17,708 nt of DNA from assembly GCA_900548705.1 (NCBI GenBank), contig URLF01000055.1, positions 1-17,708 on the forward strand. The letters run 5' to 3'. This document shows positions 1 to 6,662 of the stretch, in pieces. This stretch comes from an uncultured Porphyromonadaceae bacterium. GTDB lineage: Bacteria; Bacteroidota; Bacteroidia; Bacteroidales; Muribaculaceae. How positions within the stretch are numbered: position 1 is the first letter of the stretch; every line of letters begins with the position of its first letter. The notes under the pieces are model-generated. The model ran no database searches. It was not told the DNA's origin and saw only the letters and a list, made by a program, of their open reading frames with translations. The position numbers were made by a program, and so were the translations under genes.

Positions 1-82
1 AGCCCGGAGGGCGAGTTCCCGGTGCGCCGCGCGGAGCCACCTGGCCCCCGACCATAGATTTTCACGCGCCCTTGGCCTTTTG

Positions 83-107
83 GTTCTTTTGTGCCTGCCA
101 AAAGAAC
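83..107. repeat. Short perfect hairpin (9-bp stem, 7-base loop)
   Basis: The arms GTTCTTTTG (83-91) and CAAAAGAAC (99-107) are perfect reverse complements around the loop TGCCTGC. No T-run follows, so it is not a typical terminator. It lies in a gene-free stretch (1-327) that also holds the repeats at 145-200 and 211-291. Bases 1-57 read as an open frame ending in TAG at 55-57, but this is too short to support a gene call. Confidence 0.55.
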
Positions 108-144
108 AGCGGATTTCACGGAAAGGGTCGCTGCGCTCCCGAAG

Positions 145-200
145 GGTCTCACGCAGATTCCGCAGATTTCGCAGATTATACGCAGATATTGCAGATATAA
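145..200. repeat. Run of 9-base GCAGATT-type units
   Basis: After GGTCTCAC (145-152), the unit nCGCAGATT repeats at 151-159, 160-168 and 169-177, then continues in degenerate form (ACGCAGATA, TTGCAGATA) to about 200. The same GGTCTCAC boundary recurs at 211-218 and, inverted, at 284-291, where related units (CACAGATTA) occur. The units are too short and abut too closely for a CRISPR array. No coding function is apparent. Confidence 0.6.
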
Positions 201-210
201 TATAAAGGAG

Positions 211-291
211 GGTCTCACAGATTACACAGATGCCATCCGGATGGATTTCGTTCCGGATGGCATCTGTGTAATCTGTGTAATCTGTGAGACC
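211..291. repeat. Long imperfect inverted repeat downstream of GH2 gene
   Basis: The left arm (211-240, GGTCTCACAG...CATCCGG) is fully complementary to the right arm (253-291), except that the right arm has one extra copy of the 9-base unit TCTGTGTAA. The loop is 12 bases. The hairpin begins about 36 bases past the GH2 stop on the minus strand, so it could end or protect that transcript. There is no T-run, which makes it an atypical intrinsic terminator. Because it shares units with 145-200, it may be an intergenic repeat family rather than a gene-specific terminator. Confidence 0.7.
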
Positions 292-327
292 TTTTATAAG
301 ACCTCTAAATTGTATTTGCGGGAGGTC

Positions 328-2784
328 TTATTTGACCGGGATGGTCAGCTCAGCGGCTTTCACTCCGGGAGCGGTGGCGCGGAAGCGGAGAACACCGGGG
401 GTCTTCGCACTGCGGGCGATGGCAGTGGCCGCTCCGCTGAAGAGCTTCATCTCAGGATTCTGGAAAGGCATGGTGCAGGTGGGGTCACCATTGGCGGTTG
501 CCTCGAACGCTCCGGCACCGTCTACCTTGAATTTCACCAGACGGGTGTCAATCGGGACAATGTTGCCATCCTTGTCAGCAACCTGCACGGTGACATACAA
601 AAGGTCGTCGCCGTTCGCGTCAAGGCTCTCGCGGTTGGGAGTCAGTACCAGGTGATGGGGCTTCCCGGCGGTCTTCACAACCTTTTCAGCAACGGGCTTC
701 CCATCCTTGTCGTAAGCCACCACCTTGAGTTCGCCCGGTTCGTAGACGGTCTCCATCCACATCAGGCGGTAACGGTTCTGGAAAGTGGAGTCATTCTTCT
801 CACGCATACCCTGGCTCTTGCCGTTGATGAAAAGTTCGGCCTTGGGGAAATTGGTGTAGACCATCACGGGGGTCACTTCACCTTCACGCCCCTTCCAGTT
901 CCAGTGGGGAAGCACATGGAGGGTGTTATCATCCTTGTTCCACTGCGAGCGGTAGAGATAATAACGGTCTTTGGGGAGCGACGCGAGGTCAATGATGCCG
1001 AACACCGAACTGTGGCTGGGCCATGCGTCGGTGTCGTAGGGTGAGGGTTCTCCGAGATAGTCGAATCCGGTCCACACGAACTGGCCAATCACCCATTCGT
1101 GGTCATCGTCGCGGGCGAAGTCGAGGTCGGGGATATTTGACCAGGAACAGCTTTCATTGTCGTAGCTGTTGGACTGATTGTCGGGATGAACAACGACATT
1201 GTGGCCGTCCGCACCGGGGAACACCACGGGGAAATGGTAGACGCCACGGGAGGAAACTGTCGAAGCGGTCTCCGAACCCAACACGAGCTGCTGGGGGAGC
1301 TTGGCGTAGATGGTGTCGTAATATTGCGGCTTGTAGTTGAAGCCGGGGATATCGAGGGAGGCGGCGAAACCGTTTTCGACAACCGAACCAATCTGGTCCA
1401 TACCGCAGGTCACAGGACGGGTGGGGTCGAGCTGATGGACGAGTCCCTGAAGCATCTCCAGCTCCTTCATGCCTACCTCACCCCACTGTGAGGGCACCTC
1501 GTTGCCGATTGACCACATCACCACCGAGGGATGGTTGCGGTACTGCTCCACCATATTGGTTATATCCTTCTCGGCCCAGTCATTGAACACCGCGCCGTAG
1601 CCGTTGGGGGATTTCGGACGGAAGCCCCAGTCGTCAAACGGCTCGACCATCATCATGACACCCATCTCGTCGCAAAGCTCGACAAGTTCGGGAGCGGGCA
1701 TATTGTGGGAGGTGCGGATGGCGTTGACACCCATATCCTTAAGCAATTCAATCTGGTGGCGGAGGGCAGAACGGTTGACAGCCGCCCCGAGCGGGCCGAG
1801 GTCGTGGTGGTTGCAGACACCTTTGAATTTCGTCGGCTCACCATTGAGGAAGAATCCTTTCGAGGGGATATATTCGAGCGAGCGGATACCGAAACGGGTG
1901 GTGTAGGTGTCAACCTCCTTGCCGTCAACAGTGAGGGTTGTCTTGGCTGTGTAGAGGGCCGGGGTAGCTGGGCTCCACAGTTCAGGCTTATCAACGAGGA
2001 AATTCTGGGCAAACTCCTGGCCACGGGCAACATAAGTCGAGTTGTCCTCGGCCACCTCCTTACCCTGGGGGGAGTAGATGACGGTCTTCACACCGACTTT
2101 CTCTCCGTAAGGCCATTCGTGTGACTGCTTCGCGCCGTCGATACGGAGCTTGAGGTTGACCGAGGCATACTCCTTCGACACCTTGGGAGTGGTAACATAA
2201 GTGCCCCACACCGGGATATGCACCCTGTCGGTCTCAATCAGATGCACATTGCGGTAAAGACCCGCGCCGGGATACCAGCGCGAAGCCTGCTCGTAATTCT
2301 CCAGCTCTACGACGAGGTCATTCTTGCCAGGGCGGAGGTCGGAATTGTCGAGGTTCACATAAAATGAATTATAGCCGTAAGGCCATGCGCCGACCTGCTT
2401 GCCGTTGACTTTCACCTTGGAATTGCTCATCGCGCCGTCAAAGACAAGCGTGAAGTTGCGTCCGGCGGTGTCGGGAATCTCGATGGTCGTGCGGTAAGTG
2501 CCTTTGCCGATGAACGGGAGGCCACCGGTGCGGCCGGTCTTGACAGTCTTCTCTGTCTCGCCGTTCTGCTCCACAGCCACCTCCTGGAGGTCATTGGCGC
2601 GGTCGAACGGGCCATAGATGGCCCAGTCGTGGGGAACCCTGACCTGCTGCCACTCCTTGGCGTCGGCCTCAGCCCCCTTGGTGAACTGCCACCCCTCGTT
2701 GAGGGTCGTGACCGACCTCTGGGCCACAGCCGAAACAGCGGCCGCGCCCAGCATAAGCGCAAAAAAATTGCGTAAGTTTCTCAT
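328..2784 (-). CDS. Secreted family 2 glycoside hydrolase, beta-galactosidase type
   Basis: An 818-residue exported GH2 enzyme, expected to remove beta-linked sugars, most often galactose, from oligosaccharides or host or plant glycans in the periplasm or at the cell surface. A signal peptide covers about residues 1-21 (hydrophobic core FFALMLGAAAVSA, then VAQ). The sugar-binding jelly-roll spans about 25-190, an immunoglobulin-like domain 195-300 and the TIM barrel 305-600. In the barrel, NAIRTSHNMP (354-363), the acid/base E429 in WSIGNEVP and the nucleophile E505 in GSETAS are all present. A DUF4982-like domain (about 625-705) and a GH2 C-terminal domain (710-818) follow, typical of Bacteroidetes GH2 proteins. 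Length fits the family. The ATG is at 2784. The upstream -7 candidate (CGAATGTA, 2821-2828, read on the minus strand) is weak. No SusC/SusD pair lies next to it. The exact substrate is not determinable from sequence. Confidence 0.93.
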   Translation of the reverse strand: MRNLRNFFALMLGAAAVSAVAQRSVTTLNEGWQFTKGAEADAKEWQQVRVPHDWAIYGPFDRANDLQEVAVEQNGETEKTVKTGRTGGLPFIGKGTYRTTIEIPDTAGRNFTLVFDGAMSNSKVKVNGKQVGAWPYGYNSFYVNLDNSDLRPGKNDLVVELENYEQASRWYPGAGLYRNVHLIETDRVHIPVWGTYVTTPKVSKEYASVNLKLRIDGAKQSHEWPYGEKVGVKTVIYSPQGKEVAEDNSTYVARGQEFAQNFLVDKPELWSPATPALYTAKTTLTVDGKEVDTYTTRFGIRSLEYIPSKGFFLNGEPTKFKGVCNHHDLGPLGAAVNRSALRHQIELLKDMGVNAIRTSHNMPAPELVELCDEMGVMMMVEPFDDWGFRPKSPNGYGAVFNDWAEKDITNMVEQYRNHPSVVMWSIGNEVPSQWGEVGMKELEMLQGLVHQLDPTRPVTCGMDQIGSVVENGFAASLDIPGFNYKPQYYDTIYAKLPQQLVLGSETASTVSSRGVYHFPVVFPGADGHNVVVHPDNQSNSYDNESCSWSNIPDLDFARDDDHEWVIGQFVWTGFDYLGEPSPYDTDAWPSHSSVFGIIDLASLPKDRYYLYRSQWNKDDNTLHVLPHWNWKGREGEVTPVMVYTNFPKAELFINGKSQGMREKNDSTFQNRYRLMWMETVYEPGELKVVAYDKDGKPVAEKVVKTAGKPHHLVLTPNRESLDANGDDLLYVTVQVADKDGNIVPIDTRLVKFKVDGAGAFEATANGDPTCTMPFQNPEMKLFSGAATAIARSAKTPGVLRFRATAPGVKAAELTIPVK

Positions 2785-2933
2785 GTTTATTTTATGTTGA
2801 TTTGTCTTTGGTTTTGTCTGCGAATGTAACTCTTTCCTTGATTAATACGGGGAATTGCCGACGATGTTATGCGCGACGCTCCCTGCAAGGAAAATATTTC
2901 ATATCTTTAACATCTGGCGTCCCTACCGGCAGT

Positions 2934-3305
2934 TCACTCCATAAACACGAACCAGACAGCAAGAATCAAGCACACGAAAGCTGCAAAGTGATTCCAGTGG
3001 AGCGCCTCTCCCCGGAAAAACACCACAGTGAACACGGTGAACACTATCAGGGTTATCGCCTCCTGTATCACCTTGAGCTGCATCAGCGAGAACGCGCCGC
3101 CGTTGCCCTGGAACCCCATACGGTTGGCCGGGACCTGGCAGGTGTATTCCAGCAGGGCGATACCCCATGACACCAATATCACCACATACAGCGGGGTATT
3201 GGAGGTGAACACCTTCATCTCCTGGAGTTTCAGGTGGCCGTACCACGCGAATGTCATAAACACATTAGATATCACCAACAGCAGTATTGTCAGCCACGCG
3301 TTCAT
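2934..3305 (-). CDS. DUF486 family small membrane protein (DMT-like)
   Basis: A 123-residue integral membrane protein of the DUF486 family, which belongs to the drug/metabolite transporter fold group; its substrate is unknown. Four hydrophobic segments are visible at about residues 3-21, 37-54, 77-97 and 103-121. The conserved stretch ALLEYTCQVPANRMG lies between segments 2 and 3, and SLMQLKVIQEAITL opens segment 3; both are characteristic of the family. I chose the ATG at 3305 over an in-frame TTG two codons upstream because the family normally begins M-x-x-(W/L)-x-x-I-x-L. Length matches the usual 110-125 residues. A promoter with perfect -33 and -7 elements sits just upstream (3337-3368). 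It is on the same strand as the GH2 gene with a 149-base gap, so co-transcription is possible but no functional link is evident. Confidence 0.9.
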   Translation of the reverse strand: MNAWLTILLLVISNVFMTFAWYGHLKLQEMKVFTSNTPLYVVILVSWGIALLEYTCQVPANRMGFQGNGGAFSLMQLKVIQEAITLIVFTVFTVVFFRGEALHWNHFAAFVCLILAVWFVFME

Positions 3306-3336
3306 CGTCAATCGGTCTCTATTCTGAATTTACCCA

Positions 3337-3368
3337 CAAATTTAACACAAAAAGCGTTTACCGCCAAA
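3337..3368 (-). promoter_or_regulatory. Bacteroidetes-type promoter for the DUF486 gene
   Basis: Read on the minus strand, the -33 element TTTG (3365-3368) and the -7 element TAAATTTG (3337-3344) both match the Bacteroidetes consensus, with exactly 20 bases between them. The predicted transcript start is a few bases further on, giving a leader of roughly 25 bases to the ATG at 3305. Confidence 0.7.
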
Positions 3369-3471
3369 TTCTCCCTTTCATACTAACCGAACCGACCCCA
3401 ATCCACCAATCGAAAGCAATTAATGACAGTTCTGGTCGTCCTATTGTATTCAATAAAATGTATCCACAGTA

Positions 3472-3502
3472 TTGTGACAATTAGGATTTTATGTTAACTT
3501 TG
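3472..3502 (+). promoter_or_regulatory. Bacteroidetes-type promoter for the AlbA_2 gene
   Basis: The -7 element TAACTTTG (3495-3502) is a perfect TAnnTTTG, preceded after 20 bases by TTG (3472-3474) in the -33 position. Transcription would start near 3508-3510, right at a run of seven G (3511-3517). The leader of about 50 bases contains overlapping dyads: GTCACA (3517-3522) with TGTGAC (3536-3541), and AGGAATGT with ACATTTCCT. Confidence 0.65.
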
Positions 3503-3558
3503 CATAATGAGGGGGGGTCACAGGAATGTATCTTGTGTGACATTTCCTCGCTCCTAAG

Positions 3559-4968
3559 ATGAACCAAGAGAACCAAAATACCGAATATAAGCGAATCTGG
3601 AAAGACGAATACCTCAAATGGGTATGCGGCTTCGCTAACGCCCAAGGCGGTAAGATATACATCGGTATCGACGATGATATGTCGGTTGTCGGTGTGTCTC
3701 ATCTGCATCAGCAGTTGGAGGACATCCCTAATAAGATTGTGACCATATTGGGCATAGTGCCAACGGTCAGCCATATCGAGCAAAGAGATAAGGATATAAT
3801 CGAAATATATATTGAACCGTCCAATATACCGATTTCATACAAGGGAGTGTTCTATCTACGCAGTGGAGCAACCAATCAAGAATTGAGAGGAGTGGCATTG
3901 CAACAGTTCCTGATGAAGAAATTTGGAAGGAGCTGGGAAGATATGCCGTGTTATGGGGCATCAATAGACGATATAGACCCGGAGGCCATCAGATATTTCT
4001 TGAAAAAAGGTATCAAAGAGAAACGTATGTCGCCGGATGCCGACAGCTCCACTCCGGAGGAAGTCATTTCCAATCTTGGGCTGATGGAAGACGGAGTGCC
4101 TTGCAATGGCGCAATTCTTCTTTTCGGCAAGTCTCCTCAGCGACGCTTTGTCACTTCGAGTTTCAAAATCGGTCGTTTCGGTTCAACTAACTTCGACCTG
4201 TTAAGTCAGGAAATTATTGACGGCAATCTCATACAGATGCCCGAAAGGGTAATGCGTGTCTTGGATGATAAATATCTGGTTCGTCCGATTCATTACGACG
4301 GCCTGCAACGTGTCGAGCCGCTTGAACTCCCGGAAGAAGCTTTACGCGAAATAATCTGCAACTCAATAGTCCATCGTGACCATCAGGGCACATGGACTCA
4401 GATGAGCATATACAGCGACCATATAAGGCTCTGGAATGAAGGGAAATTGCCTGAAGATTTACCTGTTGAGAAACTTATGGGCAAACATACCTCCAAACCC
4501 CGCAACCCGAAAATGGCCGAAGCCTTCTACCGCGCCGGCTTCATTGAAACGTGGGGCAGAGGTATCGAAAAGATAGTCAACGGCTTCAAAGCCGAGGGGC
4601 TGACTCCGCCCACATTTTCCGTTGAACAAGGAGGTGTCACCGTCCATATCCTCCGTGAAAAGTTCGAGGCAATCAACATTGGTGGCACTGCCGACACAGA
4701 CCGATACAACAGTTCAAAGAAAAACGGTCAGAAACCGATACAAACCGATACAAAACCGATACAAACCGGTAAAATAGCCCTCCAGAAGAAAGCGATAATT
4801 GAGATGATTCAAGGGAATCCGGAGATTTCCATGGATGAAATAAGTCGCAATATTTCAATAACAAAGAGTAGCGTTCAACGTCGCCTTGAAGCGCTGGTAA
4901 AGGAACATCGCATTCGACATATCGGACCGACAAATGGCGGATTTTGGGAGATAATTGAAAAGAAGTAA
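3559..4968 (+). CDS. AlbA_2 (Schlafen-fold) and HATPase_c_4 domain putative transcriptional regulator
   Basis: A 469-residue protein of the group often labelled RecG-like or 'ATP-binding protein', although it has no helicase motifs. An AlbA_2 domain covers about residues 8-115 (EYKRIW, FANAQGGKIYIGIDDD at 25-40, FYLRSGATNQE at 98-108). A GHKL-like HATPase_c_4 domain covers about 225-370 (EALREIICNSIVHRDH at 260-275, ETWGRGIEKI at 330-339). A C-terminal winged helix spans about 408-460 (SMDEISRNISITKSSVQRRLEAL). Between ATPase and helix, residues 392-405 repeat KPIQT twice, encoded by a 10-base tandem repeat. The ATG at 3559 is the only sensible start and has a consensus promoter. Base composition is visibly more AT-rich than its neighbours, hinting at acquisition. 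The family is known mainly from comparative annotation; a DNA- or RNA-binding regulatory role is inference, and a defence role is possible but unsupported here. Confidence 0.85.
   Translation: MNQENQNTEYKRIWKDEYLKWVCGFANAQGGKIYIGIDDDMSVVGVSHLHQQLEDIPNKIVTILGIVPTVSHIEQRDKDIIEIYIEPSNIPISYKGVFYLRSGATNQELRGVALQQFLMKKFGRSWEDMPCYGASIDDIDPEAIRYFLKKGIKEKRMSPDADSSTPEEVISNLGLMEDGVPCNGAILLFGKSPQRRFVTSSFKIGRFGSTNFDLLSQEIIDGNLIQMPERVMRVLDDKYLVRPIHYDGLQRVEPLELPEEALREIICNSIVHRDHQGTWTQMSIYSDHIRLWNEGKLPEDLPVEKLMGKHTSKPRNPKMAEAFYRAGFIETWGRGIEKIVNGFKAEGLTPPTFSVEQGGVTVHILREKFEAINIGGTADTDRYNSSKKNGQKPIQTDTKPIQTGKIALQKKAIIEMIQGNPEISMDEISRNISITKSSVQRRLEALVKEHRIRHIGPTNGGFWEIIEKK
4732..4772 (+). repeat. Tandem 10-base repeat inside the AlbA_2 gene
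   Basis: AAACCGATAC occurs at 4732-4741, 4742-4751 and 4753-4762, followed by the variant AAACCGGTAA at 4763-4772. One extra A (4752) keeps the frame, so that two units make seven codons (KPIQTDT then KPIQTGK). The repeat falls in the linker between the ATPase-like domain and the winged helix. A gain or loss of one 10-base unit would shift the frame and remove the helix domain. Confidence 0.85.
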
Positions 4969-5115
4969 ATGAGGATAGCTTTCAGAATACGAAAAAGCTG
5001 TCAGACTGTCATTCCCTAAAGCAAGAGGGGATGATATTCCCACTGATAATTAAATCTTACTGCCCTCTGTAAAAATCTTTCCAATGACTTTTTTTCAAAA
5101 AAAGTTGTGAAAAAA

Positions 5116-5147
5116 TTTGGAGGGTTCAAAAATAGTGCGTACCTTTG
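5116..5147 (+). promoter_or_regulatory. Consensus promoter of the tRNA-Pro unit
   Basis: TTTG (5116-5119) and TACCTTTG (5140-5147) are perfect -33 and -7 elements separated by 20 bases. Immediately upstream, ACTTTTTTT (5087-5095) and AAAAAAAGT (5097-5105) form an AT-only dyad and an A/T-tract region resembling an UP element. The rest of the stretch 4969-5115 shows no gene, only a weak AGCTTT/AAAGCT dyad just after the AlbA_2 stop. Confidence 0.8.
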
Positions 5148-5152
5148 CATCG

Positions 5153-5263
5153 CTTTTGGAAATCAAGCCACTGCCTGAGGCTCTCGGAAGAGGGTCGGCA
5201 AGTCAAAAGTGACGAGCACGCGAAAGCGAGACGGCAGCGTAAAATAGTTTGATTGCTTCGAAT
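5153..5263 (+). ncRNA. Candidate structured leader between promoter and tRNA-Pro
   Basis: The promoter at 5116-5147 predicts about 110 transcribed bases ahead of the tRNA. Nested pairings are possible: AATCAA (5161-5166) with TTGATT (5249-5254), and CTGCC (5171-5175) with GGCAG (5233-5237). These would enclose three small hairpins: CTCT-CGGA-AGAG (5181-5192), GTCA-AAAG-TGAC (5202-5213) and CGC-GAAA-GCG (5219-5228). Each stem alone could be chance, and I recognise no known RNA family. It may be only a pre-tRNA leader removed by RNase P, or a separate small RNA. Confidence 0.35.
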
Positions 5264-5337
5264 CGGGGTGTAGCTCAGTTGGTTAGAGTACGCGTCTGGG
5301 GGGCGTGAGGTCGCTAGTTCGAGTCTAGTCACCCCGA
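5264..5337 (+). tRNA. tRNA-Pro (anticodon GGG)
   Basis: A 74-base cloverleaf: acceptor CGGGGTG/CACCCCG, D arm GCTC-AGTTGGTTA-GAGT, anticodon arm CGCGT-CTGGGGG-GCGTG with anticodon GGG at 5298-5300, variable loop AGGTC, T arm GCTAG-TTCGAGT-CTAGT and discriminator A. The anticodon stem contains two G-U pairs. The CCA end is not encoded (CAA follows). GGG reads proline codons CCC and CCU; CCC is frequent in the GC-rich genes here. The acceptor stem matches what I expect for Bacteroidetes tRNA-Pro. The gene stands alone, with its own promoter and terminator. Confidence 0.95.
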
Positions 5338-5344
5338 CAAAAGC

Positions 5345-5392
5345 AAAAGAGTTGGAAATGAAGGAGTAATCCTCGATTCCAACTCTTTTTTT
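5345..5392 (+). terminator. Intrinsic terminator of the tRNA-Pro unit
   Basis: The 13-bp perfect stem AAAAGAGTTGGAA (5345-5357) with TTCCAACTCTTTT (5377-5389) continues into a T-run to 5392. An inner AGGA/TCCT stem (5362-5365, 5370-5373) extends the hairpin. It starts 7 bases after the tRNA. Confidence 0.9.
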
Positions 5393-5438
5393 ATTCCTGT
5401 AACGCCCAGAATGGGAGGGGAGGTGGCCGGGATTGCGC

Positions 5439-5458
5439 GGACGCGCCACGGCGCGTCC
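5439..5458. repeat. REP-like GC-rich palindrome
   Basis: GGACGCGCC (5439-5447) and GGCGCGTCC (5450-5458) form a perfect 9-bp dyad with only two bases between them, in the 150-base gap between the tRNA terminator and the DUF2027/Smr gene. There is no T-run. It resembles short extragenic palindromes scattered in many genomes; only one copy is seen in this window. Confidence 0.5.
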
Positions 5459-5557
5459 CTACAGGGTATGCGGCAGGGATTTTCCACTCCGGACAAACCG
5501 GCAACCATTTTTGCCCGGCAGGAGTTATTAACACAGAAATACTTAGATTTTGAGATA

Positions 5558-6658
5558 ATGGCAAAAGTAGGCGACATAGTGAGGTTCCTCAGCTCGACAG
5601 GCGGGGGACGTATCGTGAGAATCGACGGGCAAATCGCCCATGTCGAGGAGGAGGATGGCTTCGAGACTCCGGTGTTGTTGAAGGAGCTGGTGGTCGTCAC
5701 CCTGGCGGGTGACGCGGCTGTCAGCCGCGACGCGTTCGGTGGCACCGTGCAGGCTACCCAGCGCAAAGAGGCTGAACGTCAGTCGAAATTCGTAGCCACC
5801 AAAATGCCTGAGGTCGAGAAAGCGCCGAAGGTGGAGGAGACCGCTACCGGGGACAAAATCAACCTGGTCCTCGGATTCCAGCCGGTCGAAATCAAGCATC
5901 TGACCACCACCACTTACGAGGCTTACCTGGTAAACGATTCGAATTACTTCCTCTACTTCACCTTCCTCTCCAAGGCTGACGGCGACAAGGGATGGACAAC
6001 CCGGTTCGCCGGGGTCGTAGAGCCTAACATCCAGCTTTTCCTTGAGGAGCTTGACCGTGACCAAGTAGGACAGCTCGACCGGGTAGCGGTGCAGTATGTG
6101 GCTTTCAAGCGCGACAAGGAGTTCCAGCTCAAGGCTCCGGTGGCTGTCGAGCGTCCGATGGATGTGACCAAATTCTTCAAGCTCCACTGTTTCCACGACA
6201 ATCCTTACTTCGACACCCCGGTAATCGCCGTGGATATCGTGAAGAATGACATCCCCCAGCGGGCCATGGTGTTCGACTCCTCTTCCCTTGAAGACGCCAT
6301 TAAGCAGAAAAGAGCCGAAGACCGCCGCCCGACCCGTCAGCCGGTCAAGAAGCGTGAACCGAAAAAGGATGAACCGTTGGTTGTCGACCTCCATATCGGG
6401 GAACTGCTCGACAACACCCGAGGACTTTCCAACTCAGACATCCTCAACCTGCAGATAGACACTTTCCGCAAGGTGATGGACGAGAACCTGAGAAACGGAG
6501 GCAAGAAAATCATCTTCATCCACGGCAAAGGGGAGGGTGTGCTGCGACAGGCCCTGATGAAGGAGCTGAACTACCGCTACAAGGGACACGACGTGCAGGA
6601 TGCCTCTTTCCGCGAATATGGCTACGGAGCCACCCAAGTGACAATCCGACACCACTGA
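5558..6658 (+). CDS. DUF2027 and Smr domain protein
   Basis: A 366-residue soluble protein found mainly in Bacteroidetes. An N-terminal SH3-like segment (MAKVGDIVRFLSSTGGGRIVRIDG, about residues 1-45) and a DUF2027 region (about 65-245) precede a basic linker (251-271, rich in K and R). A C-terminal Smr domain (about 274-366) follows, with VVDLHIGEL (275-283), IHGKGEGVLR (321-330) and YGYGATQV (354-361), the DLH, HGKG and glycine-rich motifs of that family. Smr domains in MutS2-type proteins bind or nick DNA or cleave RNA; whether this one is an active nuclease is unknown. I took the ATG at 5558 because an upstream in-frame alternative (5411) would add 49 residues unlike the family. No clean promoter was found upstream. 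The stop lies 4 bases before the next gene, so the two are almost certainly one operon. Confidence 0.88.
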   Translation: MAKVGDIVRFLSSTGGGRIVRIDGQIAHVEEEDGFETPVLLKELVVVTLAGDAAVSRDAFGGTVQATQRKEAERQSKFVATKMPEVEKAPKVEETATGDKINLVLGFQPVEIKHLTTTTYEAYLVNDSNYFLYFTFLSKADGDKGWTTRFAGVVEPNIQLFLEELDRDQVGQLDRVAVQYVAFKRDKEFQLKAPVAVERPMDVTKFFKLHCFHDNPYFDTPVIAVDIVKNDIPQRAMVFDSSSLEDAIKQKRAEDRRPTRQPVKKREPKKDEPLVVDLHIGELLDNTRGLSNSDILNLQIDTFRKVMDENLRNGGKKIIFIHGKGEGVLRQALMKELNYRYKGHDVQDASFREYGYGATQVTIRHH

Positions 6659-6662
6659 CACG

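Noticed and set aside
145..291. CRISPR-like array
   Set aside because: Units are 9 bases with no spacers of constant length, and there are no cas genes in the window.
91..1044. Plus-strand frame of 317 codons
   Set aside because: It starts with GTG inside the hairpin, crosses the repeats and then runs antisense to the GH2 gene; its composition is not protein-like and it has no family features.
1531..2124. Plus-strand frame of 197 codons
   Set aside because: It is fully antisense to the catalytic region of the GH2 gene, whose frame has intact motifs.
2821..2828. Promoter for the GH2 gene (TACATTCG on the minus strand)
   Set aside because: One mismatch in the -7 element and no TTTG at the -33 position; not strong enough to list as a feature.
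3306..3311. TTG start two codons upstream for the DUF486 protein
   Set aside because: The ATG at 3305 gives the usual family N-terminus, and no ribosome-binding signal favours the TTG.
5251..5264. Remnant T arm of a second tRNA (GATT-GCTTCG-AATC)
   Set aside because: It uses the first base of tRNA-Pro, and no acceptor or anticodon arm of another tRNA can be found upstream.
5126..5449. Minus-strand 107-codon frame containing TRLELATSRPPDAYSNQ
   Set aside because: It is antisense to tRNA-Pro and its leader. Peptides of this kind are a familiar false gene call opposite tRNA genes.
5411..5557. 49-residue N-terminal extension of the DUF2027/Smr protein
   Set aside because: The extension runs through the REP-like palindrome and is unlike the family; the protein begins naturally at MAKVGD (5558).
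5543..6394. Minus-strand frame of 283 codons
   Set aside because: It is antisense to the DUF2027/Smr gene; a mirror frame in GC-rich coding DNA.
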